Below, piece after piece: positions 44,330 to 52,662 of a DNA stretch of 64,000 nucleotides. Position 1 is the first letter of the stretch. Every line of letters begins with the position of its first letter. The translations under genes and the position numbers were made by a program. The notes beneath the pieces are model-generated. The model ran no database searches, was not told the origin of the DNA, and saw only the letters and a list, made by a program, of their open reading frames with translations. This DNA comes from Planctomycetaceae bacterium. GTDB lineage: Bacteria > Planctomycetota > Phycisphaerae > Phycisphaerales > SM1A02. Location: assembly GCA_947490615.1 (NCBI GenBank), contig CANLHK010000004.1, positions 62,001 through 126,000 of the forward strand, in the 5' to 3' direction.

Positions 44330-45844
44330 ATGCGTTCACTTCTCTGTGCCACCGTGTTCTCCGCTCTCGCCTGCGCGAGCGCTGCGCTCGCCGACTACTC
44401 CACGAGCCCAGCGAGTCCGCTCTCTCTCGTTGCGACCGCTGCCGATGATGTGCAGCCGAAGATCGCCGCTGGGCCAGCCGACAGCCACTACATCAGCTAC
44501 TTCACTGGAAGCGGCTACGACGTGGCGCTGCAGCGACTCGACAAGGACGGCAAGGCGATGTGGAAGTCGCCGACTTTGGTGAAGGACCGCACGCTGAGCT
44601 CCACGACCGATTACGGCATGGCCAGCGACAGCCTCGGCAATGCGTATGTCGCCTATGACACCGCAGCCGCGCAGATCGAGGTCTCCGCGATCTCGCCGAC
44701 AGGCTCGATCCTCTGGACAGTCGTGATGACCACGGGCGGATTTGTCGCCAGCGCGCAGGTCACGGTCGCGAGCGATGGCTTTGTCTGGGTGGCGCATGTG
44801 CAAGATGCCACGACCCGCGTGCAGCGCTTCGATCCAGTTTCGGGCGCTGCGACCTTTGTCTCGCCGCTCACCGTGAACGAGACGGGCGCGACGCAGAATG
44901 TCGCCGACATCGAGCCATCCATCGGTGGCGCGGTCATTCTCTCGTGTGTGCGTTACACGACCTTCCTCGGCGCGAAGATTCTCCGCGCGCATCGCATCGA
45001 GTCCAATGGCACGCGTCCATGGGCCGCGATCGGCGTGAGCGTGTTCACCACGGGATCGCTGCAGTTTGGAAACTTCCCGCAGTTCATTCCCGATGGCGCG
45101 GGCGGCGGCTACTTCGCGTGGTACGCGACGGGTCCGTTGCAGTGCCATGTGCAACGCATCGACGCCAATGGCGCGCTGATCTACGGAACCAATGGAACGT
45201 CCGTCACCACGACGACAACCTTTGAGCGCGTCGATCCATCGATGCTCCTCGGTGCGGATGGTCGCCTCTATGTCTTCTGGGGACAGCACACCGCCGCGAG
45301 TTCGATCTACGGCGTGTACGGTCAGTGCTTCGCCAAGGGCGTGCGTCAGTGGGGCATTCTTGGCGCTGCGATCGAGCCGATGGGCACGACCTACTCGCGA
45401 ACCTTTGCGCGCGCGATTCGCCTCGGCGATGGTGTTGGCTGCACCTACGACGATTCGACGAGCGCCATTCAGGACAACCTCAAGTGCGCAGCGGTCAGCG
45501 CGACGGGCGCCGTGAAGTCGACCTTCGAAGTCGCGACGAACCCTGGAAGCAAGTATCGCTTTGCCACCGCCTCCGCCGTCGATGGTGGCAGCGTGCTGGC
45601 GTGGCAGGGCGGCGTGTCCACGGGCGCGAGTGATGTCTGGGCCGCACGCATCAATGCCGACAACACGCTTGGTCCGCCGGCACCTGCGGGCATCGCAGGT
45701 GATCTCAATGGTGACGGCGCCGTGAACGCGCAGGACCTCGCGATCCTCCTCAGCTCTTGGGGCGGTTCGGGCATCGCGGACATCGATGGCGATGGCGTTG
45801 TGGATGCCCAGGACCTCGCGATTCTCTTGAGCGCGTGGACCTGA
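44330..45844 (+). CDS. exported beta-propeller-like protein with dockerin-like C-terminus
   Basis: A 504-residue secreted protein. MRSLLCATVFSALACASAALA is the signal peptide. The body contains several repeats of about 45-55 residues with the pattern ...ASDSLGNAYVAYD..., ...VASDGFVWVAHVQD..., ...PDGAGGGYFAWYATG... and ...LGADGRLYVFWG..., which suggests a beta-propeller. The C-terminus has two dockerin-like loops, DLNGDGAVNAQDLAILLSSW and DIDGDGVVDAQDLAILLSAW. I see no catalytic motif. It is the third dockerin-bearing gene in this stretch and stops two bases before the stop of the convergent gene. Confidence 0.8.
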   Translation: MRSLLCATVFSALACASAALADYSTSPASPLSLVATAADDVQPKIAAGPADSHYISYFTGSGYDVALQRLDKDGKAMWKSPTLVKDRTLSSTTDYGMASDSLGNAYVAYDTAAAQIEVSAISPTGSILWTVVMTTGGFVASAQVTVASDGFVWVAHVQDATTRVQRFDPVSGAATFVSPLTVNETGATQNVADIEPSIGGAVILSCVRYTTFLGAKILRAHRIESNGTRPWAAIGVSVFTTGSLQFGNFPQFIPDGAGGGYFAWYATGPLQCHVQRIDANGALIYGTNGTSVTTTTTFERVDPSMLLGADGRLYVFWGQHTAASSIYGVYGQCFAKGVRQWGILGAAIEPMGTTYSRTFARAIRLGDGVGCTYDDSTSAIQDNLKCAAVSATGAVKSTFEVATNPGSKYRFATASAVDGGSVLAWQGGVSTGASDVWAARINADNTLGPPAPAGIAGDLNGDGAVNAQDLAILLSSWGGSGIADIDGDGVVDAQDLAILLSAWT

Positions 45845-45846
45845 GT

Positions 45847-46788
45847 TCAGCCGCCGAGTCCGCGTCCTTCACGGGCTCTGCGGAAGCTCGAGGGCAGCAG
45901 GAAGCTGCGTCCCTCGAACGAGTAGATCGTTCCCGAAATCAGAATCGCTGGTGCAGCGTCCGACTCGCGCGCCGCGATTTCCAATCGCTCAAGAAGCAAG
46001 CACGGCAAGATCTCCACACTGGGATCTCCGCTGCCTGTGACTTGCTGCGGAACGAAACGCCAGGATCCCGCTTGCGGATCGCGTGAGAGTCGTCCGAGTC
46101 GTTGCGTGAGTCGCGTTCCTGACGCCACGGGAGGAGCCGACTTCACGCCTACTGATCCGTCGCGCGTTGAAGCGGTCTCCGTCGGACGCGGCTGCGGTGC
46201 GCGTCCAACACGCTCTTCGAGACGACGCTCAAGCGCCTCGACCACGGCATCGTCGTGCGCAGAGCCGTCTGCAGGAACGACAAACTTGTCGTTGCCGTTG
46301 GGCGTTGCTTGAGTGGCCGTTGTCGGCTTCGGCGCGGTGCCTTGCGGCGTATCGAACCGCATGATGGTCGGAGCAAGATCAGGCAGCAGAAAGTTTCGGC
46401 CGTGATAGATGAACACGCGGCCCGTCATCTCAAACTGCACGGGTACTCCCGCGGCGCGCACGGTGCGGATCAGATCCTCAAGTACGGGTGAGGCGAGCAG
46501 CACGAACTCGCGGCGTAGCCCACCAGTTTCTGGCTCGGTTGGACGGAAGAGCCAAAGCAGCTCGTCGGGATCTTGGGTCAGGTCACCAACGACGCGCGCA
46601 ATGGTGCTGCCTTCGCGCAGCAGCGGAAGCCGGTAGCCGCCAAGATCGGTCGCGGGTTGCGCGGTCGTGGCGATCGGCGGAGTCGGCGGCGCGGTCTGCG
46701 CATCGAGCGGCGCGGCGCAGGCGATCACACTAAGAATGCATGGGACGAAGTGCAGCATGGGGTTCGGTGTTGGCTTCTGCGCGTGCAT
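45847..46788 (-). CDS. exported protein with an internally duplicated domain
   Basis: A 313-residue secreted protein. The N-terminus includes the hydrophobic MLHFVPCILSVIACAAPLDA signal; ATG 46788 is used, with 46806 and 46758 as alternatives. Two similar domains are visible. The first runs from about residue 50 to 140 and ends GRVFIYHGRNFLLP. The second is the last 100 residues and ends GTIYSFEGRSFLLPSSF. Both contain an LVRRL/LGRLSRDP type opening, an xxWLFRP/WRFVP strand and an LxxLI helix. A Pro/Thr/Asp-rich linker separates them. Function unknown. tRNA-Cys lies upstream on the other strand. Confidence 0.72.
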   Translation of the reverse strand: MHAQKPTPNPMLHFVPCILSVIACAAPLDAQTAPPTPPIATTAQPATDLGGYRLPLLREGSTIARVVGDLTQDPDELLWLFRPTEPETGGLRREFVLLASPVLEDLIRTVRAAGVPVQFEMTGRVFIYHGRNFLLPDLAPTIMRFDTPQGTAPKPTTATQATPNGNDKFVVPADGSAHDDAVVEALERRLEERVGRAPQPRPTETASTRDGSVGVKSAPPVASGTRLTQRLGRLSRDPQAGSWRFVPQQVTGSGDPSVEILPCLLLERLEIAARESDAAPAILISGTIYSFEGRSFLLPSSFRRAREGRGLGG

Positions 46789-46961
46789 CGGCACTCGACT
46801 CTTCATGGGCAATGCATCGACAGTTTCCGCCGCCAAGCGCGATGAGGCAAGCCGTCGAAACCACGATGGTCGGTTTATGCCGAGGGGTCCGCAACGCTGC
46901 TGGCGGTTCTCACGCCTCGGCGTTGACGCGTCGGCGGATTGGTGCGATAGTCCACGACCCT

Positions 46962-47034
46962 GGTCGCGTACCCAAGTGGTCCAAGGGAACGGATTGCAAA
47001 TCCGTGATTCGTGGGTTCGAATCCCACCGCGACC
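46962..47034 (+). tRNA. tRNA-Cys (GCA)
   Basis: A 73-base gene that folds as a full cloverleaf. The 7-bp acceptor stem is GGTCGCG with CGCGACC. The D arm has CCC/GGG and a GG-bearing loop. The anticodon arm is ACGGA-TTGCAAA-TCCGT with anticodon GCA. The variable loop is five bases and the T arm is GTGGG-TTCGAAT-CCCAC. CCA is not encoded. It stands alone in a 403-bp gap between exported-protein genes; the flanks 46789-46961 and 47035-47191 show no further gene. Confidence 0.97.
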
Positions 47035-47191
47035 TTTCTGTGGACCAGCCAGCGCAGGCTCACTTCGCCCCGTGTTTCGGCGTGAAGTGACGAGTCCCGC
47101 GCCGCGGAACAGCGTGCTTCGCGCCAGACGGCGCCCCTCAACAACTATGACTGCACCCGATCGCCCGCGCGACGCTTTGGCCTGTTTGCGA

Positions 47192-48022
47192 TCAGCGGAA
47201 GAGCGGCGGGGTCGTCGGTGATCCGCGGCGCGCTGGTGGCTTGACGGGATTCGCAGGCTGTGCTGGCGCGGCGGGTGCCCGAATTGGCGATTGAGGCGGG
47301 GGAACGACCGTTGGAGGCGCGGACGGCGGAGTCGTCGGACGCATCGAAGGCGGCTTCGGCGGCGCGATTGGTGCGCGATCGCTCGGGTTGTTCCGACTCG
47401 GCGTCGTCCCGAATCCTGGTGGTTTGGGCGCGCGGATCGGCGCTCCTGGCTCATTCTTGCCTGGTCGCTGCTTCATCGAAGGTGGGCGTGGAGCTTCGAT
47501 GGGTCGGCCTGGCTCATTTCGGCCTGGCGTAGAGCCAAATCCTGGCGGCTTCGGTGCCTTGATCGGATCGCCAGGCATGCGCTTACTCGGCATGGTGCCC
47601 GGCGCGAGGTCGGGCCGCGGCGAAACCACGGGCCCTGGCTCCTGCTTTCCGGGCATGCGGCTTGGATCGGGGCGATCAGGACTGATTGGATCTCCTGGAT
47701 CTTGGCGACCCGGAGTGTTGCTCGGCGTTGGCGCAGGATCGTCGGATGGCCTGACCGATGGAGGGGCGACGGGGGGCGCGACTGGAGGCGCGACCTCAGG
47801 AGCAGGTTGCCGCGGACGATTGCGGCTCGGAGTCGGAATCGAGCCCGGCGGCGCGCTGGGTGGTGTTGCCTGTCCAAGCGCGTCATGTCCACAGACCAAC
47901 ATCGCGCCGACGACGAGGACGCGCCCAACGAGCGTGCGCACAACACAAGAGGTCGTGCGGCAGGCGGCCGTCGGAAGCAGGCCGTGGAGCGCCGCGGGGG
48001 TGCTATTGGTTTGGGTCGTCAT
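47192..48022 (-). CDS. exported proline-rich repeat protein
   Basis: A 276-residue protein, unrecognised beyond composition. The start at ATG 48022 is set by an unusually good Shine-Dalgarno, GAGGTGAT (48027-48034), five bases upstream. A hydrophobic stretch VLVVGAMLVCGHDALGQ near residues 35-50 is a signal peptide. The rest is almost entirely Pro, Arg, Ala, Gly, Ser and Thr. It includes imperfect repeats of about 22-25 residues of the form PGDPIKAPKPPGFGSTPGRN, seen about five times. It should be an extended, unstructured secreted or wall-associated chain. It follows the MFS gene on the same strand. Confidence 0.65.
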   Translation of the reverse strand: MTTQTNSTPAALHGLLPTAACRTTSCVVRTLVGRVLVVGAMLVCGHDALGQATPPSAPPGSIPTPSRNRPRQPAPEVAPPVAPPVAPPSVRPSDDPAPTPSNTPGRQDPGDPISPDRPDPSRMPGKQEPGPVVSPRPDLAPGTMPSKRMPGDPIKAPKPPGFGSTPGRNEPGRPIEAPRPPSMKQRPGKNEPGAPIRAPKPPGFGTTPSRNNPSDRAPIAPPKPPSMRPTTPPSAPPTVVPPPQSPIRAPAAPAQPANPVKPPARRGSPTTPPLFR

Positions 48023-48109
48023 GGAGATCACCTCAGTGAATACGCAAGCATCGGCGATTCATCATCGGCTTGGAAGGGGGATCAGGGGAAATGGCGGGAA
48101 ACAAGTCAC

Positions 48110-49381
48110 TCATCCCGCTGTTGGCGGGGCTCCAAAGCGCCTTCTCGTGACAACCGTGAGGACCGCCATCGCCAAGCAAAGCGCCCCGAGAGCCAGAAAC
48201 ACGCGGTGGGAGGGCACGCCGAGTTGCCTCAGTACGAGGAAGAGCCCGCTGCCGACCGCTCCCATCACGAAGCTGAGGCCGTTGGCGGTGCCGAGCACGC
48301 GCCCGCGCGACTCGTCGGGCGCGAGCGACTGCAGCATCGATTGCAACGGGATGATGTAGAAGCCCGCGACGAGTCCCGCGAGTGCGATGAGTGCGGCGGT
48401 CAGGCCGTAGTTCGGTGGCGCGAATCCAAGGAGAAGAAACGCGATGGCAAGACCAGCCGCGCCCGCGGGCACGAACCACAGTCGTCTCGCGGGAGTGTCG
48501 AGGTAGGCAGCCGTCACGCACCCAACGCCGATGGTGATCGCGAGTCCCGCCATGAGATACGAAGTCTCGTCATCACCCACGCTGAGGTAGGTCGAGTAGT
48601 CGGGAAGGATGAGAAGCACCACTGCTGCGATGAGATAGAAAAAGGTCCACGCACCAGCGACAGCCAGGAGTGGTGTGCGCGCCATCGCTTTGATCGTCGT
48701 GATGTAGGTGGAAAATGGATCGAGGTTCACCGAGAGATCAGGACTCTGCGCGCGAAGTCGCGGAAGCGTCAAGCAGGTGAAGAAGCCGAGCAACACGAAC
48801 GCGGCCATCGCGAGTCCTGGTTGCCACGCAGCGGTTCCTGTGGGTGCGCCATCGACAAAGCTCTCCTTCCAGTGCTTGGCGACGAGTCCCGCAATGAGCA
48901 GCCCCGTGATGACCGCGACATTGGTCGCCATGTTGATGACGCCATTGGCGCGCGTGAGTTTTTCGGGCGCGACCAACTCCGCGATCATGCCGTACTTCAC
49001 GGGACCGAAGAACGCGCTGACCGACGCGAATGCCACGAGCGCCACGAGCGCGCCCATCGCGGAACCGCGTGCAAACTCAAACGCGCAGAGCGCGCAGACT
49101 GCAAGCGAAATCGACTTGAGGAGCATGGTGATCCGCGACTTCGAGTGTCGATCGGCGAGACGACCGCCAAACGCGGAGAGCAGAATGAACGGCAGCGTGA
49201 AGGCGATGCCGACGATGCCATTTCCACCTTCACCAAAGGTCGTTTCCCACGGTCCGCCCATGGCGACCGCGAAGGTGATGACGCCTTTGATGATGTTGTC
49301 GCTGGCTGCTTCGAAGAACTGCGTGAGCAGCAGCGAGACAAAGCCGGCATTCCACAATCCCCGCGCAGAAGTGTGCTTCAC
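48110..49381 (-). CDS. MFS transporter, LplT-like
   Basis: A 423-residue membrane carrier with about twelve hydrophobic segments. FVSLLLTQFFEAASDNIIKG at the first helix and FGGRLADRHSKSRI at the loop between helices 2 and 3 are typical of the LplT branch, which flips lysophospholipids inward in proteobacteria. AFFGPVKYGMIAELVAPEKL is a second LplT-like block. No acyltransferase domain is fused. GTG 49381 overlaps the stop of the cyclophilin gene (GTGA), so the two are co-translated. Confidence 0.82.
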   Translation of the reverse strand: MKHTSARGLWNAGFVSLLLTQFFEAASDNIIKGVITFAVAMGGPWETTFGEGGNGIVGIAFTLPFILLSAFGGRLADRHSKSRITMLLKSISLAVCALCAFEFARGSAMGALVALVAFASVSAFFGPVKYGMIAELVAPEKLTRANGVINMATNVAVITGLLIAGLVAKHWKESFVDGAPTGTAAWQPGLAMAAFVLLGFFTCLTLPRLRAQSPDLSVNLDPFSTYITTIKAMARTPLLAVAGAWTFFYLIAAVVLLILPDYSTYLSVGDDETSYLMAGLAITIGVGCVTAAYLDTPARRLWFVPAGAAGLAIAFLLLGFAPPNYGLTAALIALAGLVAGFYIIPLQSMLQSLAPDESRGRVLGTANGLSFVMGAVGSGLFLVLRQLGVPSHRVFLALGALCLAMAVLTVVTRRRFGAPPTAG

Positions 49382-50430
49382 CGATCGCTCTCCACCGGCG
49401 CGACCTTCGCGGCAGGGCGCTCGACTCGACGGTCGGGTCGTCCCGTTCCAGGGATCCATGCGGGAGCGGGCACGGTGAACGCGCGCAACACCGTGTGCGG
49501 CGACTTCGGGCGTCCTGTCGCAGCGTCGGCGACTTCACCCTCAGCCATCGCAAGGATCGCCTCAGCACCATCGACGGCATAGCCAAACGCGCAGTACTGC
49601 CCATCGAGTCGTGCAGTGGCCTCACGCGAGAGACAGACAAACCACTGGCTTCCTGCGCTGTCGGGCCAATCGTTGCGCGCCATCGAGAGCACCCCGAAGT
49701 CGTGCGCCAACTTCGACGGCTCGAGCGCGAGGTCGTATCCAGGACCGCCGTCGCCTGTGCCTGTGGGATCACCACCTTGGATGACGAAGGGCAATCCATT
49801 GCGATCCGCAGGAACGATGCGATGCACGATGGTGCCGTCATAGAAACCCTTCTCCGCGAGCTCGACGAAATTGCGCGCGGTGTTGGGCGCGAAGTCGGCG
49901 CGCATCACAAAGCGGATGCGACCCGCTGTGGTTTCGAAGACGACATCCTCATCACTCATCAGGCGAAACCCAGACGGCGGTTGCGGGTCGGGCTTGGGCC
50001 AGTCGGCCTTCAACTTCGCGTGCGCTTCGTTGTGGGGATCGAGCAACACATCGCCCCAACCGATGACGCGGGTGTAGGAGGTCTTGCCGTCGGGGCGCAG
50101 ATCACTCGTGGTTCGAATGGTCTCGCGGTTGCGCAGTGGCACGATGAGGAGCGGGGCGCCGTCGGGCGATCCGCCGACCACGGCCTGAACGCGCAAGACA
50201 CCCGTCTGCGTGGCGATCATGGGAAAGAGCGCCGCGAGATCGACATCACCAGGGGAGGCACCGGCGCGGCCGAGTTCTTTGGCATCGGTGTCGAGCAGGA
50301 CCAGTTTGCACGCGCCATCAACGCCCGACAGACGCGCCACCAGTGGTGAGCGCGGTCCAGCGAGTTCGGTGCGTGGTGTGAGTGTCGCGGAGGTCATCAC
50401 GGCCGATGCGAAGAGGAGCGCTGCGGTCAT
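49378..50430 (-). CDS. exported cyclophilin-type peptidyl-prolyl isomerase with N-terminal extension
   Basis: A 350-residue protein. MTAALLFASAVMTSA is a signal peptide. Residues 15-160 are an unassigned domain beginning TLTPRTELAGPRSPLVARLS. The cyclophilin domain (about 162-325) has FETTAGRIRFVMRADFAPNT, FVELAEKGFYDGTIVHRIV with the catalytic Arg, QGGDPTGTGDGGPGY and SAGSQWFVCLS. It should catalyse proline isomerisation in periplasmic protein folding. A CATAAT box six bases before ATG 50430 supports this start. The MFS gene follows with a GTGA overlap. It is divergent from gatB. Confidence 0.88.
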   Translation of the reverse strand: MTAALLFASAVMTSATLTPRTELAGPRSPLVARLSGVDGACKLVLLDTDAKELGRAGASPGDVDLAALFPMIATQTGVLRVQAVVGGSPDGAPLLIVPLRNRETIRTTSDLRPDGKTSYTRVIGWGDVLLDPHNEAHAKLKADWPKPDPQPPSGFRLMSDEDVVFETTAGRIRFVMRADFAPNTARNFVELAEKGFYDGTIVHRIVPADRNGLPFVIQGGDPTGTGDGGPGYDLALEPSKLAHDFGVLSMARNDWPDSAGSQWFVCLSREATARLDGQYCAFGYAVDGAEAILAMAEGEVADAATGRPKSPHTVLRAFTVPAPAWIPGTGRPDRRVERPAAKVAPVESDR

Positions 50431-50436
50431 GAGTCC

Positions 50437-50442
50437 ATTATG
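50437..50442 (-). promoter_or_regulatory. leaderless -10 box CATAAT for the cyclophilin gene
   Basis: CATAAT on the minus strand followed by exactly six bases and ATG 50430. It matches TATAAT at five of six positions. It lies 30 bp from the back-to-back gatB box. Confidence 0.45.
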
Positions 50443-50472
50443 CCCAGCCTTCTCGCTGCCCGCATCGTCCCG

Positions 50473-50478
50473 TACCAT
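50473..50478 (+). promoter_or_regulatory. leaderless -10 box TACCAT for gatB
   Basis: TACCAT, six bases, then ATG 50485. It supports this gatB start over the ATG at 50440. Confidence 0.45.
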
Positions 50479-50484
50479 CCAACA

Positions 50485-52047
50485 ATGCTTCCCCAGTCAG
50501 CGGTCCAAGCCCACGACCCCAAGACCGCCACGATCGTGCGCACCACGCTCATGGTTGGTCTCGAGATCCACATCGAGCTCGCGACGCGCACCAAGATGTT
50601 CACCCGCGTTCCCAACGGCGCGCATCCTGCGCACTACGACGAGCCGCCGAACACGCTCATCGATCCCGTGGTCTGCGCGCTTCCTGGCGCACTTCCAGTG
50701 ATGAACCGCGCCGCGGTGGAGATGTCGATGCTGGTGGGGCTCGCGCTCCACTGCTCGATCGCGCGTCACTCCAAGTGGGATCGTAAGAACTACTACTACC
50801 CCGATCTCCCGAAGGGCTACCAGATCTCGCAGTACGACCTTCCGCTCTGTCACGATGGGCGTGTGGAAATCGCGGCGGCTGCGGGTGGGACTCGCGCGAT
50901 TGGCATCATCCGCGCGCACCTCGAAGAAGACACGGGCAAGCTCGGGCACGAACTTCCAGGCGGCGGTCATTACGCAGGTTCGCTTGTGGATCTCAATCGC
51001 GCAGGCACGCCGCTTCTGGAAGTGGTCACGGCTCCCGACTTCGACTGTGCCGACGATGTGGTGACCTTTGCCGAAGAGCTGCGCCACATCTGTCGCTTCC
51101 TCGGTGTGACCGAAGGCATCATGCAACAAGGGCACATGCGCTTCGAGCCAAACATCAATGTGCATCTCGAGCTCGCGGACGGCACGGTCATCAAGACGCC
51201 GATTGTCGAGGTCAAGAATCTCAACAGCTTCCGCGCGCTGAAGGGCGCCATCGAACACGAGTCAACGCGGCAAGTCGCGCAATGGCGTGCAACTGGTCGC
51301 GTGATGGGCCGCGGCATGAAGGAGACGCGCGGCTGGGATGATGTCGCGCTCAAGACGCTCCTGCAGCGCGAAAAGGAAGACGCGCACGACTACCGCTATT
51401 TCCCTGAACCTGACCTTGTGCCCGTCGAGGTCAGCGACGCGTGGCGCGACGAGGTTGCCGCGCGCATTCCCGAACTTCCGATGGCGCGTCGCGCGCGCTA
51501 CATGACGGCCTACGGCTTGAGCGAGGTCGACGCGCGCAACCTCATCGATGTGCGAGCGACGGCTCTGTACTTCGAAGAGTGCGTCGCGGCGGCGGTCGCG
51601 TGCGGCGCGACCAAGTCAGAGAAGGAGGCGGGCTTTGCGGTGGGCAAGTTGCTGCTGAACATCGGCGCCAAGCATGCCAACGAGCGCGGCATCGGCGTGG
51701 CAGAGTGCGGCATCGGTGCTGCGCAACTCGCAGGAATTGTCGCGCTGCGCGAGGCGGGTGCGATTGGTGCCCAGGCGGTCGATCCCTTGTTCGGTGCGCT
51801 TACTTCGAGCGACGACGACGCGAAGGCAGCTGCCGAACGACTCGGTCTTCTCGTCGTGCGCGATGAAGGGCAATTGCAGGCGTGGGTCGATGCAGGGATC
51901 GCCGCCAACGAGCAGGCCGCCAACGATGTGCGCGCGGGCAAGATGGCTGCGATCGGCCGCATCGTCGGCGCTGTCGTGAAACTCTCGGGTGGTAAGGTCG
52001 ACGCCAAGACCGTGCACGAGGCGATCAAGTCACGACTTGGTCAGTGA
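50485..52047 (+). CDS. gatB: aspartyl/glutamyl-tRNA amidotransferase subunit B
   Basis: A 520-residue subunit of GatCAB, which converts Glu-tRNA(Gln) and/or Asp-tRNA(Asn) to the amide form. The family blocks are in order: MVGLEIHIELAT, LPGALPVMNRAAVE, KNYYYPDLPKGYQISQYD, HLEEDTGKL, DLNRAGTPLLEVV, MRFEPNINVHL and EVKNLNSFRAL, then EKEDAHDYRYFPEPDL and a C-terminal YqeY-like tail. gatA and gatC are not in the window, so the complex is encoded at separate loci. hpt and a PH-domain gene follow closely on the same strand. Confidence 0.95.
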   Translation: MLPQSAVQAHDPKTATIVRTTLMVGLEIHIELATRTKMFTRVPNGAHPAHYDEPPNTLIDPVVCALPGALPVMNRAAVEMSMLVGLALHCSIARHSKWDRKNYYYPDLPKGYQISQYDLPLCHDGRVEIAAAAGGTRAIGIIRAHLEEDTGKLGHELPGGGHYAGSLVDLNRAGTPLLEVVTAPDFDCADDVVTFAEELRHICRFLGVTEGIMQQGHMRFEPNINVHLELADGTVIKTPIVEVKNLNSFRALKGAIEHESTRQVAQWRATGRVMGRGMKETRGWDDVALKTLLQREKEDAHDYRYFPEPDLVPVEVSDAWRDEVAARIPELPMARRARYMTAYGLSEVDARNLIDVRATALYFEECVAAAVACGATKSEKEAGFAVGKLLLNIGAKHANERGIGVAECGIGAAQLAGIVALREAGAIGAQAVDPLFGALTSSDDDAKAAAERLGLLVVRDEGQLQAWVDAGIAANEQAANDVRAGKMAAIGRIVGAVVKLSGGKVDAKTVHEAIKSRLGQ

Positions 52048-52062
52048 GCAGCAGGAGGGCCT

Positions 52063-52662
52063 TTGATTTTGGAGACGCTTCGCATGCAAGATGGCAAGGC
52101 TCATGAAGATCGCATCCACGAGGATGTCGAGCGCGTGCTGGTTCCGAGCGCTGCGATTGCCGCGCGCGTCCGCGCGCTGGCCACGATGCTCGGCGAGGAC
52201 TACAGCCACGCCGACGGCCGACTGACCGTCGTTCCCGTGATGACGGGAAGTTTGCTGTTCGCAGCCGACCTCGTGCGTGCGTTGCCGCAGCGTCACCTGC
52301 GCATTCAACTCACCACGGTGTCGAGCTACGGCGGTACGGCGACGGCCTCACGCGGCAGTTCGGTCGTGGGCGCGCTGCCCAAACACCTTGCGGGTCATCA
52401 TGTGCTCATCGTCGATGACATCCTCGACTCCGGCGGCACGCTGCGCCTTCTGCGTAAGGAGTTCGAAGACCGCGGCGCTGCCGATGTCCGCGCCTGCGTC
52501 TTGTTGCGCAAGCGGATTCCCAGCGCGCTTGGAACTCCCTGTGAGTATGTCGGCTTCGACATCGATGACGAGTTCGTCGTGGGCTACGGTCTCGACTACG
52601 ACGACCTCTATCGAAACCTCCCCTATGTGGGCACGCTGCGAAAGGACGCGCGACGGTCATGA
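52063..52662 (+). CDS. hpt: hypoxanthine phosphoribosyltransferase
   Basis: A 199-residue purine salvage enzyme that makes IMP or GMP from hypoxanthine or guanine and PRPP. The PRPP loop VLIVDDILDSGGT (residues 114-126) and VVPVMTGSLLFAADLVR near the N-terminus are diagnostic. C-terminal FDIDDEFVVGYGLDYDDLYRNLPYV is the HGPRT closing block. Two starts are possible: TTG 52063, four bases after AGGAGG, or ATG 52084, nine bases after GGAG. The former is listed because its ribosome site is stronger. It follows gatB by 15 bp and overlaps the next gene by ATGA. Confidence 0.92.
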   Translation: MILETLRMQDGKAHEDRIHEDVERVLVPSAAIAARVRALATMLGEDYSHADGRLTVVPVMTGSLLFAADLVRALPQRHLRIQLTTVSSYGGTATASRGSSVVGALPKHLAGHHVLIVDDILDSGGTLRLLRKEFEDRGAADVRACVLLRKRIPSALGTPCEYVGFDIDDEFVVGYGLDYDDLYRNLPYVGTLRKDARRS

